Positions 27,640 through 35,671 of a DNA stretch of 64,000 bases are shown one piece after another; the first letter of the stretch is position 1; the number at the start of each line of letters is the position of its first letter. Origin of the DNA: Vampirovibrionales bacterium (lineage in GTDB: Bacteria > Cyanobacteriota > Vampirovibrionia > Vampirovibrionales > Vampirovibrionaceae). The stretch covers positions 113,688 through 177,687 of the forward strand of contig JARXAD010000002.1 of the NCBI GenBank assembly GCA_029866025.1, in the 5' to 3' direction. The notes beneath the pieces were generated by a model. That model did not search any database and was not told the DNA's origin. It saw only the letters and a list, made by a program, of their open reading frames with translations. A program made the position numbers and the translations under genes.

Positions 27640-28217
27640 CAGCACCCCACGAGCCTCTATGGCCAATCACCTTGGTGCGCCTTACGTCGCTGGAAGCCGC
27701 TCAGCCGTGGGTCAACGCTCTCACCCGATTTGCCCCCTTTGCCCTGCCGTGGATTGTTGAACGTAACAATGTGCCTTTAACGTCCCAACAGTGGGTAGAA
27801 AACGTCCTGTCTTGGATGCCCAATGTTTGGCTGGGTGTGGATGATCGAAGCCCATTATTCGCAGCCATTTGGCTCGTGGGCGGGCTGGATGATGTCATCC
27901 CCCACGAAAGCGCCAGCATTCATGGCATGGCCCACCCCGTTTTAAATGTAAGAGTCCACACCCGCGCCAACCAAAACCATACGGCCAAAAGCTGGATGGC
28001 GAAAGCCCTGTTGTCTGCCACCTTTGATGAATACGCATGCCACACCCTCACCGCCACCATACCCAACACCCACGCCGGTGCCCGTGGCTTTTGCCTCAAT
28101 TATGGATTTCAGCGACAGCCTAGCTCGTCAAACCACTATCAAACCACCTACGCCCTAACGGCTGCTCGTTATTACACCCAATCCACCACAAGGAGAATCC
28201 CCCATGTCCTTCGGTAA
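27636..28217 (+). CDS. GNAT-like phage protein
   Basis: 193 residues, starting at ATG 27636 over the preceding stop. The C-terminal half has the sequence style of the GNAT acetyltransferase fold as found in phage genomes: a central strand (HPVLNVRVHTR), an acidic/helical stretch and the closing motif GARGFCLNYGFQRQ. The canonical acetyl-CoA loop (Q/R-x-x-G-x-G/A) is not evident, so catalysis is uncertain. It overlaps the next gene by 14 bases, consistent with a compact phage-type operon. Confidence 0.55.
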   Translation: MTAPHEPLWPITLVRLTSLEAAQPWVNALTRFAPFALPWIVERNNVPLTSQQWVENVLSWMPNVWLGVDDRSPLFAAIWLVGGLDDVIPHESASIHGMAHPVLNVRVHTRANQNHTAKSWMAKALLSATFDEYACHTLTATIPNTHAGARGFCLNYGFQRQPSSSNHYQTTYALTAARYYTQSTTRRIPHVLR

Positions 28218-29007
28218 AAAGAAAAGCGCTCCCAAGCCCACCGCCATTCAAGCACCGCCACCGGTCACCACCGTCAACTACGTGTCTCCTTTGGGGGATA
28301 CCACCGCCACCACCCGCAGTGGCAGTACTCAAACCACCCAAACCACCCTGGGCCCCTCGTCTCAAGAGCTAGTGAGCTGGAGCCAACTGGGTTCTGGGTT
28401 GGAGTTGGACAATCTGGTGAACCCCTCCGAAGGGCGGCGTCAGGATTTGCAAAACCTGGCTGATGACGTGTATCAGCGCCAAGCAGATCAAATCAACCTG
28501 GATACCAGCCAACTGCGCCAAACGGCTCAGGGCAACTTGTCGCGGCGCTTTGGTCACTCGGTGGCCAGTACCTTTGGCAACCAGTTGCTGGCGGATATTG
28601 AGGGCCAAGGCCTGAAACAGCGTACCGATGCGCGCCTAAGCGCCGATATGCTGGCCAACGATTTGGACGTACAGGACGAAGAGCGCCGTATTCAACGCCT
28701 CAACACCTTTCAAAACATTCTCAACAACATTGATGATCGCTCTCGTGGGTTGGTAAGCACCAACAGCAGCCTGCTGCAAAACGAAACCAACCGCGCCACG
28801 GATTTAGCCATTGTGCGGGCCAAACAGCTGGATGACTGGAACCAACAGAATTACCAAAATCAGCGCCAAAGCTTGCTGGCGCGCATGGTACCGGTGGCGG
28901 GCCGTGTGGTGGGCAGCGCCTTTGGAGCACTGGGTAGCAAGGTGGGCAGTGCCATTGGGAGTGGCCTTGTGAGTGCATTTGGCAGTAAAAGCCGCCTGAT
29001 TCAGTAA
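28204..29007 (+). CDS. Phage virion-associated protein (podovirus-like internal or tail protein)
   Basis: 267 residues. A Pro-rich head (KKKSAPKPTAIQAPPP) and Thr-rich strand region precede a long, charged, Gln/Asn-rich helical middle (QADQINLDTSQLRQTAQGN, DVQDEERRIQRLNTFQNIL). The tail is Gly/Ser/Ala-rich (GSAFGALGSKVGSAIG), of the sort that can insert in membranes. This composition and its place before the large terminase suggest a DNA-ejection or tail component, but no defined family is recognised. Confidence 0.5.
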   Translation: MSFGKKKSAPKPTAIQAPPPVTTVNYVSPLGDTTATTRSGSTQTTQTTLGPSSQELVSWSQLGSGLELDNLVNPSEGRRQDLQNLADDVYQRQADQINLDTSQLRQTAQGNLSRRFGHSVASTFGNQLLADIEGQGLKQRTDARLSADMLANDLDVQDEERRIQRLNTFQNILNNIDDRSRGLVSTNSSLLQNETNRATDLAIVRAKQLDDWNQQNYQNQRQSLLARMVPVAGRVVGSAFGALGSKVGSAIGSGLVSAFGSKSRLIQ

Positions 29008-29030
29008 ACACTACCGTAAGGAATTATCTG

Positions 29031-30521
29031 ATGACCCTCATGACTGTAGCGGACAATCCGCTTCGCCAGCGGGCGGCTTTGCTATCGGCTGCCGCCCACA
29101 ATGTGGCACTGCAGCAATTGCTCACGGAGCAATTCAGGCGCGACCCAAAAGCCTTTTGCAATGCCGTGGTGTGGACCCTGGATCCTCGCGAAAGTCCTGT
29201 GATACGGCCCTTTGTACTGTACCCCTTTCAACAAGACACCCTCGATTCTCTTCACGCATCGGCCCAGTGTGGCGAAGACGTGCTGATTGAAAAAAGCCGC
29301 GACATGGGCGTGAGCTGGCTGGTGCTGGCGTGGATGCTTCACCAATGGCTGTTTAGCAAGGGTAGCCAGTTTTTGGTGGGGTCTCGCAAGCTGGATTACG
29401 TGGACAACCCTGGCGACCCCACCAGCCTGTTTGAAAAACTGCGTTTTATGCTACGCCAATTGCCGCCGTGGCTACTGCCCAAAGGCTTTACGGTGGATAA
29501 ACACGCCACCAAACTGCGCCTGCGCAATCCGGCCACCGGCAGCGTGATTGTGGGGGAAAGCGCCAACCCGCAATTTAGCCGTGGGGGGCGCTACAAAGCC
29601 ATTTTTATGGATGAATTTCCTTTTTGGGCCAACGATGACACGGCGTGGGCCGCTGCGGGGCAGTCGTCTCCCTGCCGTATGGTGGTGGGAACCCCCTATG
29701 GCAAGCACAACACCTTTGCCCGCCTGCGTTTTGAGGGTCAGATCAAGGTCCTCACCCTCCACTGGCGGCGCCATCCCCATAAAAACGCCGAGTGGTACGC
29801 CCAGCAAACCCGCCGCCTAAGCCCCGATGAAATTGCCCGAGAGCTGGACATTAACTACAACCTATCCGTGGCCAATCGGGTGTTCCCCCATTTTGGAGAA
29901 GAGCACAAAGCGGAGGTGCTGGAACCCATTGAAGGCAAACGACTGGTTCGTGTGTGGGATTTTGGCTACCACTGCCCGTGCTGTGTGGTGCTGCAAGTGG
30001 ATGGAGACGGGCAAGTGCGGGTGTTGCACGAAATGGTGGGCCATCAAGAAGTGCTTAAACCCTTTGCCCAACGGGTGTTACAGCAATGCCAAAGCGATTA
30101 CCCTGATTGGCCATTTGAAGACTTGTGCGATCCGGCAGGATCTCAAAAGTCGGACAAATCGGACCACACCAGCATTGATATTCTCAACAGCCTCGGGGTG
30201 TACCCTTATCACGAGCGCACGCGCATTCAGCGGGGATTAGAGCTCATTCGCCATAAATTATTACCCCAAGCCAGTGGCCAGGTAGGGTTGGTGGTGCATC
30301 GGCGCTGCACCAATCTCATCGATGCCTTTGAGGGGGGCTATCGCTACGCTAGCCCCCAACACGAAGTGCCCTTGGAAGAGCACCCCTTTGAAGACGTGAT
30401 GGATTGCCTGCGCTACGGCGTTATTTTTAAATGCGATTTTGAAAAAGACAAAACCCACAAGCGGTATCGCCCGCCCACGTATCGCTCTCCGCCAGCCACC
30501 AACCCCTACACAGGGTACTGA
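29031..30521 (+). CDS. terL: Phage terminase large subunit
   Basis: DNA-packaging motor, 496 residues, intact. The ATPase half has the Walker A variant EKSRDMGVSW (87-96), Walker B IFMDEF (191-196) and the coupling motif VVGTPYG (~220). The RNase H-like nuclease half has VRVWDFGYHC (~310) and CDPAGSQKSD (~366), keeping the metal-binding Asp residues. AAGGA is nine bases before the ATG. No portal, capsid, protease, integrase or lysis gene follows; the next gene is cellular tmk on the other strand. Base composition equals the host genes. This suggests a domesticated packaging module or a dispersed gene-transfer-agent locus instead of a live prophage. Confidence 0.88.
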   Translation: MTLMTVADNPLRQRAALLSAAAHNVALQQLLTEQFRRDPKAFCNAVVWTLDPRESPVIRPFVLYPFQQDTLDSLHASAQCGEDVLIEKSRDMGVSWLVLAWMLHQWLFSKGSQFLVGSRKLDYVDNPGDPTSLFEKLRFMLRQLPPWLLPKGFTVDKHATKLRLRNPATGSVIVGESANPQFSRGGRYKAIFMDEFPFWANDDTAWAAAGQSSPCRMVVGTPYGKHNTFARLRFEGQIKVLTLHWRRHPHKNAEWYAQQTRRLSPDEIARELDINYNLSVANRVFPHFGEEHKAEVLEPIEGKRLVRVWDFGYHCPCCVVLQVDGDGQVRVLHEMVGHQEVLKPFAQRVLQQCQSDYPDWPFEDLCDPAGSQKSDKSDHTSIDILNSLGVYPYHERTRIQRGLELIRHKLLPQASGQVGLVVHRRCTNLIDAFEGGYRYASPQHEVPLEEHPFEDVMDCLRYGVIFKCDFEKDKTHKRYRPPTYRSPPATNPYTGY

Positions 30522-30547
30522 AGCTTTAAACCATTATTCCACTACCC

Positions 30548-31186
30548 TTAGGCCCACCCTTGGGCCACCGGCTGTTTAAGCCGTGCCATCACGGTAGAAA
30601 CCACCTGCTCATGGAGCGTTTCCAGGGGCAACGTCGCATCCAGGCGTTGGATACGGTTGGGGTACTGGGCTGCCAAGGTGTTAAACCCGCTTGCAATGCG
30701 CTCGTAAAAATCCACCGCTTCGCGTTCCAATCGATCGGCTTCACTACGGCCTTTGGCGCGTGCCAGCAGGGTTTCTACGGGGCCTTCAAACAGCAAGGTT
30801 ACATCCGGTTGTACATTGTTAAAAGCCAATTGATGCAGACTGCCAATCCAGGCCACGTCCAGCCCACGCCCATAGCCTTGGTACGCCAGGGTGGAATCAC
30901 TAAAGCGATCGCACAGCACCACAGTGCCTGCCGTCAAAGCGGGTTTTACCACCTCTTCCAAATGCTGCACCCGATCGGCAATGTACAGCAGCAGTTCGGC
31001 TTTGGGGGTAATGGGCGATTGGGTATGGAGCAAGATGTTGCGAAGTTCGCTGCCCAAGGCCGTGCCGCCCGGGTTTTTGGTCAACAGCACCGGAATGCCA
31101 ACAGCCACCAACGCTTCATAACAACGCTGGGCTTGGGTGGATTTCCCCGACCCGTCCATGCCTTCAAAAGTAACGAAAAGGGACAT
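30548..31186 (-). CDS. tmk: Thymidylate kinase
   Basis: Phosphorylates dTMP to dTDP. 212 residues with the P-loop GMDGSGKST (9-17), the DR motif in VLCDRFSDSTLAYQGYGRG and a LID region with RSEADRLEREAVDF. The family size is standard. It is convergent with the terminase gene. The ATG at 31186 lacks a clear ribosome site. The neighbouring holB seen in many bacteria is absent. Confidence 0.95.
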   Translation of the reverse strand: MSLFVTFEGMDGSGKSTQAQRCYEALVAVGIPVLLTKNPGGTALGSELRNILLHTQSPITPKAELLLYIADRVQHLEEVVKPALTAGTVVLCDRFSDSTLAYQGYGRGLDVAWIGSLHQLAFNNVQPDVTLLFEGPVETLLARAKGRSEADRLEREAVDFYERIASGFNTLAAQYPNRIQRLDATLPLETLHEQVVSTVMARLKQPVAQGWA

Positions 31187-31273
31187 TTCGGTAATATTTT
31201 ATCAACAACCCTGAACAAAAAGCCTTAGTATTATTAGTGTACGCTAAATGGATTTCAGTGAAGGTCAAAGTTT

Positions 31274-31552
31274 ATGAATCGCATAAATCTCATGGGCTGG
31301 GGGAAAGATTTTATTGCAGGTGTCGGTGCTGCAAGGAGATCCAAAGAAACAATCGTGCTGCTAAAAGGCGTCCGCTTAAAAAATTACACTAATGGGAAAA
31401 AAACCTTTGAAAGGCTACATCATGAAGCGGCGGTAAGAGCCAATGCCGTTCAATTAGGCGCGGGCCCTGTGGAGGTTGCTTGTATCGGCTTGTTTGGCCC
31501 TAAATATGGCCCAGCCTTAGGTAAACTTTTTGACCCTTTCTTCCCAGGGTAA
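31274..31552 (+). CDS. Small basic hypothetical protein
   Basis: 92 residues with GAAGG about nine bases before the ATG at 31274. It is basic in the first half (VLLKGVRLKNYTNGKKTFERL) and glycine/proline-rich at the end (GLFGPKYGPALGKLFDPFFPG). There is no signal peptide. It is divergent from tmk and convergent with the R3H ATPase, only five bases apart. It is unrecognised; its reality is supported by the ribosome site and by filling the gap. Confidence 0.5.
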   Translation: MNRINLMGWGKDFIAGVGAARRSKETIVLLKGVRLKNYTNGKKTFERLHHEAAVRANAVQLGAGPVEVACIGLFGPKYGPALGKLFDPFFPG

Positions 31553-31557
31553 TGTCA

Positions 31558-33327
31558 TTACTCCCTTGGAAGGATTTTAAGGCGGCGTTTGGGTTCGCGC
31601 CCCACACTAATGCTTTTGTGGCCTTCGTTTTCCACCAACTCGTGCTGCAAGCGCCTTATAAACGACCGCTGGGGCCCCAGCTCCACCGAATCGCCCGAGG
31701 CTTTTACTTGGGCCAAGGCTTCGCGGGCTTCTTCCAAGGCTTGGGCCGTTCCACCCTGAGGTTCGTCTTCGGCAGTGCCCGGTTTTAACCCTTGCTGAAG
31801 GAGATCCAGCAACGGCGTTTCAAGCCCCAGGGCCTCACGCAAGGCGCGTTGCAAGTGGGGCATGGTGTTGGCTTTTACAAAGGTGACGGGCACTTCGTAG
31901 TCTTTGGCCAGTAGCAGTAACTTAGAACCGGGGCGGGCCATGCCATTGAGCACCAACACGGCATTGGCCTCGTGCAAGGCGGTGGTCACCTGCACATGGG
32001 TTAGGTTCAGGCGTTCGCAAATGCGTTGCAAGTAGTCTTTATTAAGCCCATACAAATACACCTTAAAGGCGTTGGCCTTATCGGCATTTTTTTGAATGGT
32101 GTTGAGTAAAGCAGGGTTGCTGCTACTGCTTTTTAATCCTGTTGTTGCGTTGCCCAACATCTCGTTAGACAAACCGCCTGTGGCGGTGCCGGGAAGAGAC
32201 CCAGGGGGAAGGGCTTTGACGTTGCTGCTGAGCACCCGAATGCTGCCACTTTCTTCGTCCACCTGGCGCACCTCGGGGAACAGGGTCCAGCCTTGCAGGC
32301 GATGATCCACCGCTTCTGCCACATTGGGGTACACGGCCAGGGTGTTGTAGTCGCGTATTTCCACGCACACATCAAAGGTGGGGGGGTTGGCGCGCTCTAA
32401 AATGGTTTTTTGGCTGCCCCGGCGTTTGGCTTCTTCATCGCCCAGGGTAACCACTTGAATACCACCAATGAGGTCTGCCAGCATGGGGTTTTGAATGAGA
32501 TTGTCCAAGGTGCTGCCGTGGGCGGTGGCTATCAGCACCACACCGCGTTCCGCAATGGTACGCGAGGCTTGAGCCTCGGCTTCCGTACCAATTTCATCCA
32601 CCACAATCACCTCAGGGGTGTGGTTTTCCACGGCTTCAATCATCACGTCTTTTTGTTTATCGGGGCTGGGCACGGGCATGCGCCGCGAACGGCCCACAGC
32701 GGGGTGGGGCACATCCCCATCGCCGGCAATTTCATTACTCGTGTCCACAATCACCACGCGCTTGTGCTGATTATTAGCCAAGTGGCGGGCGATTTCTCGT
32801 AGCTTGGTGGTTTTGCCCACGCCGGGGGGGCCTAACAACAAAATGCTTTGGCCCGACTCTACCAAGTCCAAAATGGGGTCAATGGTGCCGTCCAACGCTT
32901 TACCCACACGGCAGGTCAGGCCAATAACGGTGCCTTGACGGTTGCGAATGCAGCTAATGCGATGGAGTGTGGCAGGAATACCGGCGCGGTTATCACCACT
33001 AAAGGCGCTGATGTTGTTGACGACAGCGTCTAAATCAGCTTGAGACACAGGGATTTCGCTAAGAACGCGGTAGCGGTGGCCCAAATAGCGTGCTTCGGAA
33101 AGGCGCCCCAAATCCAGCACAATCTCCATCAGTTCTTCCAGTGGTTCCGCTTCGATGGACGCCCGAATAGCGGGAGGTAGAACCGCCAGCAGTAAGTTCA
33201 ATTCCGCCAAAAAGCTATCCGACGTAATGCCGATGCTGTGGCGCTTCGGTTTTTCTGGGGGCGCTGCGGCAATGTTGGGGGTTGGCGTGGGGGTTACAAA
33301 TGCATCCATGCCCCTAGTATCGGCCAT
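31558..33327 (-). CDS. Ycf45-type AAA ATPase with C-terminal R3H domain
   Basis: 589 residues. The ATPase core resembles SpoIIIAA and chloroplast Ycf45: Walker A GPPGVGKTT (166-174), Walker B VIVVDEIGTEAEAQASRT and a sensor GVVLIATAHG. A signature GDGDVPHPAVGRSRRMPVP precedes Walker B. After a linker, the last ~60 residues form an R3H single-stranded nucleic-acid-binding domain (RSFIRRLQHELVENEG). This fusion is widely conserved in Cyanobacteria, where it is thought to bind nucleic acid; its exact role is unknown. It supports the cyanobacterial affinity of the genome. The ATG at 33327 is chosen; residue 7 is an alternative start. Confidence 0.9.
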   Translation of the reverse strand: MADTRGMDAFVTPTPTPNIAAAPPEKPKRHSIGITSDSFLAELNLLLAVLPPAIRASIEAEPLEELMEIVLDLGRLSEARYLGHRYRVLSEIPVSQADLDAVVNNISAFSGDNRAGIPATLHRISCIRNRQGTVIGLTCRVGKALDGTIDPILDLVESGQSILLLGPPGVGKTTKLREIARHLANNQHKRVVIVDTSNEIAGDGDVPHPAVGRSRRMPVPSPDKQKDVMIEAVENHTPEVIVVDEIGTEAEAQASRTIAERGVVLIATAHGSTLDNLIQNPMLADLIGGIQVVTLGDEEAKRRGSQKTILERANPPTFDVCVEIRDYNTLAVYPNVAEAVDHRLQGWTLFPEVRQVDEESGSIRVLSSNVKALPPGSLPGTATGGLSNEMLGNATTGLKSSSSNPALLNTIQKNADKANAFKVYLYGLNKDYLQRICERLNLTHVQVTTALHEANAVLVLNGMARPGSKLLLLAKDYEVPVTFVKANTMPHLQRALREALGLETPLLDLLQQGLKPGTAEDEPQGGTAQALEEAREALAQVKASGDSVELGPQRSFIRRLQHELVENEGHKSISVGREPKRRLKILPRE

Positions 33328-33453
33328 GTTGGGCCAGAAGGTAAGGCCTTTTTATACAATAGCTTTTCACTTTGCTGTTGAGTCACTATCTAAAATTGTT
33401 TTGACATTTTAAAATTCTATGGAGGGAAGTGGGGTTCGAATCAACTTTTTGGA

Positions 33454-33987
33454 TTAATCCTCATCCCCTACATCATCACTCTCTCCAAAGGGGCCGACTT
33501 CAACGGATTCTCCAAACCTTCTTCCAGCAGGGAAATAATGATAAACCTTCGTTGTAACAGAGTCGGGGGTTGTTGTGGCACACCTTACAAAAACATCGTA
33601 CCCAGAAGGATGCCCTCTTTTCACTGTGTAATTTCCTTCCTCAACGGCTTGTAATGCAAGGGAATCTTGGCGAATTTTGAATTCTAAGTCTTGGAGCACT
33701 GGATTAATGGAAAAATGATTTTTTTTAGAAAGTTGGTTAACGACCTTTACCAGGGGGGTGATATCCTCCGTTTTTGAGGTGTCATAATGCTCCATAGCCA
33801 GCTGTATATCTTTGTAAGGGAAGTGTTTTTCGTCATCAATAACGGCATGGCTATACTCTAACTTACGGTAGGAATATTCTCGTTGTATGGCTTGCCTTGC
33901 CTGTTCCTTTGTAAACTTATCTTCCCCGCAGCCAGGGGCGATGGCTAAGAGTGCTGTAGAAAATAGTAAAAGCTTCCATAGTTTCAT
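33454..33987 (-). CDS. Lipoprotein, downstream member of a tandem duplicate
   Basis: 177 residues. The signal peptide LWKLLLFSTALLAIAPGC ends in a lipobox with lipidated Cys20. The mature part is helical, then carries DSLALQAVEEGNYTVKRGHPSGYDV, which is shared with the upstream neighbour at 34125. It ends with an acidic tail (SDDVGDED). Base composition is AT-rich relative to surrounding genes. The function is unknown. Confidence 0.7.
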   Translation of the reverse strand: MKLWKLLLFSTALLAIAPGCGEDKFTKEQARQAIQREYSYRKLEYSHAVIDDEKHFPYKDIQLAMEHYDTSKTEDITPLVKVVNQLSKKNHFSINPVLQDLEFKIRQDSLALQAVEEGNYTVKRGHPSGYDVFVRCATTTPDSVTTKVYHYFPAGRRFGESVEVGPFGESDDVGDED

Positions 33988-34030
33988 GTCGTTATTATCC
34001 TAATGGCGGTTGGGTAGGTGGTGGAGGGTT

Positions 34031-34061
34031 AAAGGTTTTATTAAAAAACCTGGCAAAGTAC
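34031..34061. repeat. Direct repeat with hairpin upstream of the first lipoprotein
   Basis: GGTTTTATTAAAAAACCTGG and flanks recur almost identically at 34637-34667. Each copy is 30-75 bases upstream of a lipoprotein gene and folds as AGGTTTT/AAAACCT. It shows that the duplication included the upstream region; it may hold a shared regulatory site. Confidence 0.6.
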
Positions 34062-34124
34062 CGAATTGCTTGGCGTAATTAAAAAGGTAATTTTTGGGTT
34101 CATGTTCATTAAAATGGGTGGGTA

Positions 34125-34607
34125 CTACGGACTATCGTTGTCGTCATCACCCGGCAGGTAGTTATAAACTTTAGTTACAGAAAGGTTAGAGTTTGGCTTG
34201 GGAAACGTAACTAGTATGTTATATCCTGCATGCGGGTCTCTTTCCGTGGTGTAATGGCCCTTTTCCACGGCTTGCAGCGCAAGGGAATCGGTATGAAGTG
34301 TTTCTTCAAATCGTAAAAAAATAGGGTCGCCTTTATTAGAGAGCCTCTCAAATGCGTCTTTTAGGGGGTTGATGTCATCCGTTACAATAAAATTGTTTAT
34401 ATTGGCGCTTAGGGCGGCGTCTTGCTGGGGTGAGAGTTCCCCTCTAAGGGAACGTTGAGTAAGAGCATCCACCCAGTCAAGCTTATCCATGGCAAGTTTG
34501 TTTTTGATGGCTTGTGTTGCCTGGCGCTGTGTTAGCGTATCTTCCCCGCAGCCAGGGGCACTAAACAAGAGTGCTGTAGAAAATAGTAAAGGCTTCCATA
34601 GTCTCAT
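34125..34607 (-). CDS. Lipoprotein, upstream member of a tandem duplicate
   Basis: 160 residues with a signal peptide nearly identical to its neighbour (LWKPLLFSTALLFSAPGC, Cys20). The shared middle block reads DSLALQAVEKGHYTTERDPHAGYN, while the region between is strongly diverged. The end is acidic (DDDNDSP). The upstream repeat copy lies 30 bases before its start. Outer-membrane or periplasmic attachment is expected from the lipobox. No domain is recognised. Confidence 0.7.
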   Translation of the reverse strand: MRLWKPLLFSTALLFSAPGCGEDTLTQRQATQAIKNKLAMDKLDWVDALTQRSLRGELSPQQDAALSANINNFIVTDDINPLKDAFERLSNKGDPIFLRFEETLHTDSLALQAVEKGHYTTERDPHAGYNILVTFPKPNSNLSVTKVYNYLPGDDDNDSP

Positions 34608-34636
34608 TGCGGTATTACCCTAAATGATGGATGGTT

Positions 34637-34667
34637 AAAGGTTTTATTAAAAAACCTGGCAAAGTAC
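34637..34667. repeat. Direct repeat with hairpin upstream of the second lipoprotein
   Basis: Second copy of the element at 34031-34061, with the same AGGTTTT/AAAACCT arms. Confidence 0.6.
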
Positions 34668-34779
34668 ACAATTGCCCAACCGTTGATTTTAAAAAACGGC
34701 ACAACCCACCCTCATCCAACAGGCATGCAAGGCGTGTATTGACAAAGCCACAGCGTAAACGCCACAAATGTTAGAGATT

Positions 34780-34816
34780 GACGCTAAATGCTAGTTTATA
34801 AACCCACCTGGGTGGG
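34780..34816 (-). terminator. Terminator of tRNA-Met with the conserved GCGTNAA tail
   Basis: CCCACC/GGTGGG hairpin (34803-34816) followed on the minus strand by TTTATAAACTAGC and then ATTTAGCGTCAA. It lies just after the tRNA. The tail matches the family described in the findings. Confidence 0.65.
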
Positions 34817-34819
34817 AGG

Positions 34820-34896
34820 TGGTGGCATAGGGTGGATTCGAACCACCGACACCACGGGTATGAACCGTGTGCTCTGACCACCTGAGCTACTATGCC
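34820..34896 (-). tRNA. tRNA-Met (anticodon CAU), elongator type
   Basis: GGCATAG/CTATGCC acceptor stem, D arm AGCTCAGGTGGTCAGAGC, anticodon loop GGTTCATACC and encoded CCA. The paired first acceptor base argues against initiator tRNA. A CAU isoleucine tRNA cannot be formally excluded. Confidence 0.93.
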
Positions 34897-34987
34897 ATAC
34901 AGAATGTGATGAAGCGCTGGAATGAAGATTAGGGCAAGCCCGACCATGCCGAATGAAGGCGAGTAATACAGCCACAGCGTGGGCGGC

Positions 34988-35016
34988 ATTATGGTCTTAA
35001 TGGAGGGTGAAGTCAA
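34988..35016 (-). promoter_or_regulatory. Sigma-70-type promoter for tRNA-Met
   Basis: On the minus strand TTGACT (35011-35016) and CATAAT (34988-34993) are separated by 17 bases, upstream of tRNA-Met. Confidence 0.6.
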
Positions 35017-35142
35017 CCGAGACCCTCTCTATAATCAAGCCAACCTCAAGAGAGTTCCAGATGACAAAATCTGTTGTGAACAGCGGCCATCCGTCCTGTT
35101 CCCTGGTGTTTTGTAGCCCCTTTTAGATCGTGTTTCGTATCA

Positions 35143-35511
35143 ATGGCAGCCTTTTATCAGCGATGGTATGACCGAGATCCGGCCCTCAGTAAGGCCATGG
35201 ATCAGCTCCGCGAAGCGTCGGATCGCTATCAGGCCCAGGTGGCCTTGAACATTATGAAAATTATTTTGGAACACCACATGGAAGAGGCTGCGGAAGCCGC
35301 GGGACTGGACGCCGAAGGCTTAAAACTAGAGCGCTGGGCCAACACGGCAGAGCCTCATCCGTTAAAGCGTCGCTGGTACGATGTGAATGAAACCTTGCGG
35401 GCGGCCATGACCATGTTGCAGGACTGCCCCGATGAGTTGCAAACAGCTCTGGTGCCCCACATTTGCCACATGGTGGAAGACACCTTGGCCTTGGCAGCGC
35501 CAGACGCGTAA
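35143..35511 (+). CDS. Two-repeat RWYD-module protein
   Basis: 122 residues, helical. It contains an internal duplication: QRWYDRDPALSKAMDQL near the start and RRWYDVNETLRAAMTML in the second half, each followed by a ~20-residue amphipathic helix. A third instance of the module is in the separate protein at 49711. There is no signal peptide or membrane segment. I know no named family for it; the compact repeated R-W-Y-D-x4-L-x2-A-M pattern suggests a small lineage-specific interaction domain. Confidence 0.65.
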   Translation: MAAFYQRWYDRDPALSKAMDQLREASDRYQAQVALNIMKIILEHHMEEAAEAAGLDAEGLKLERWANTAEPHPLKRRWYDVNETLRAAMTMLQDCPDELQTALVPHICHMVEDTLALAAPDA

Positions 35512-35671
35512 GTTGCTGCAGGGGGGCATTCATTGGAATGTAACAAAATATTAAAAACCGGTGAGCCGGCTAGCATCAACGGGGGTTGAGGGGCGTTAGT
35601 ATGGGTACTAGCAGGCAATTGGCCCTGTTTATTGAGAGAGCCCCTAACTTGGGAATGGCCTACGAGACCCC

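Noticed and set aside
27265-30521. Complete prophage
   Set aside because: Only four genes, no integration, replication, structural or lysis genes, and cellular genes directly on both sides.
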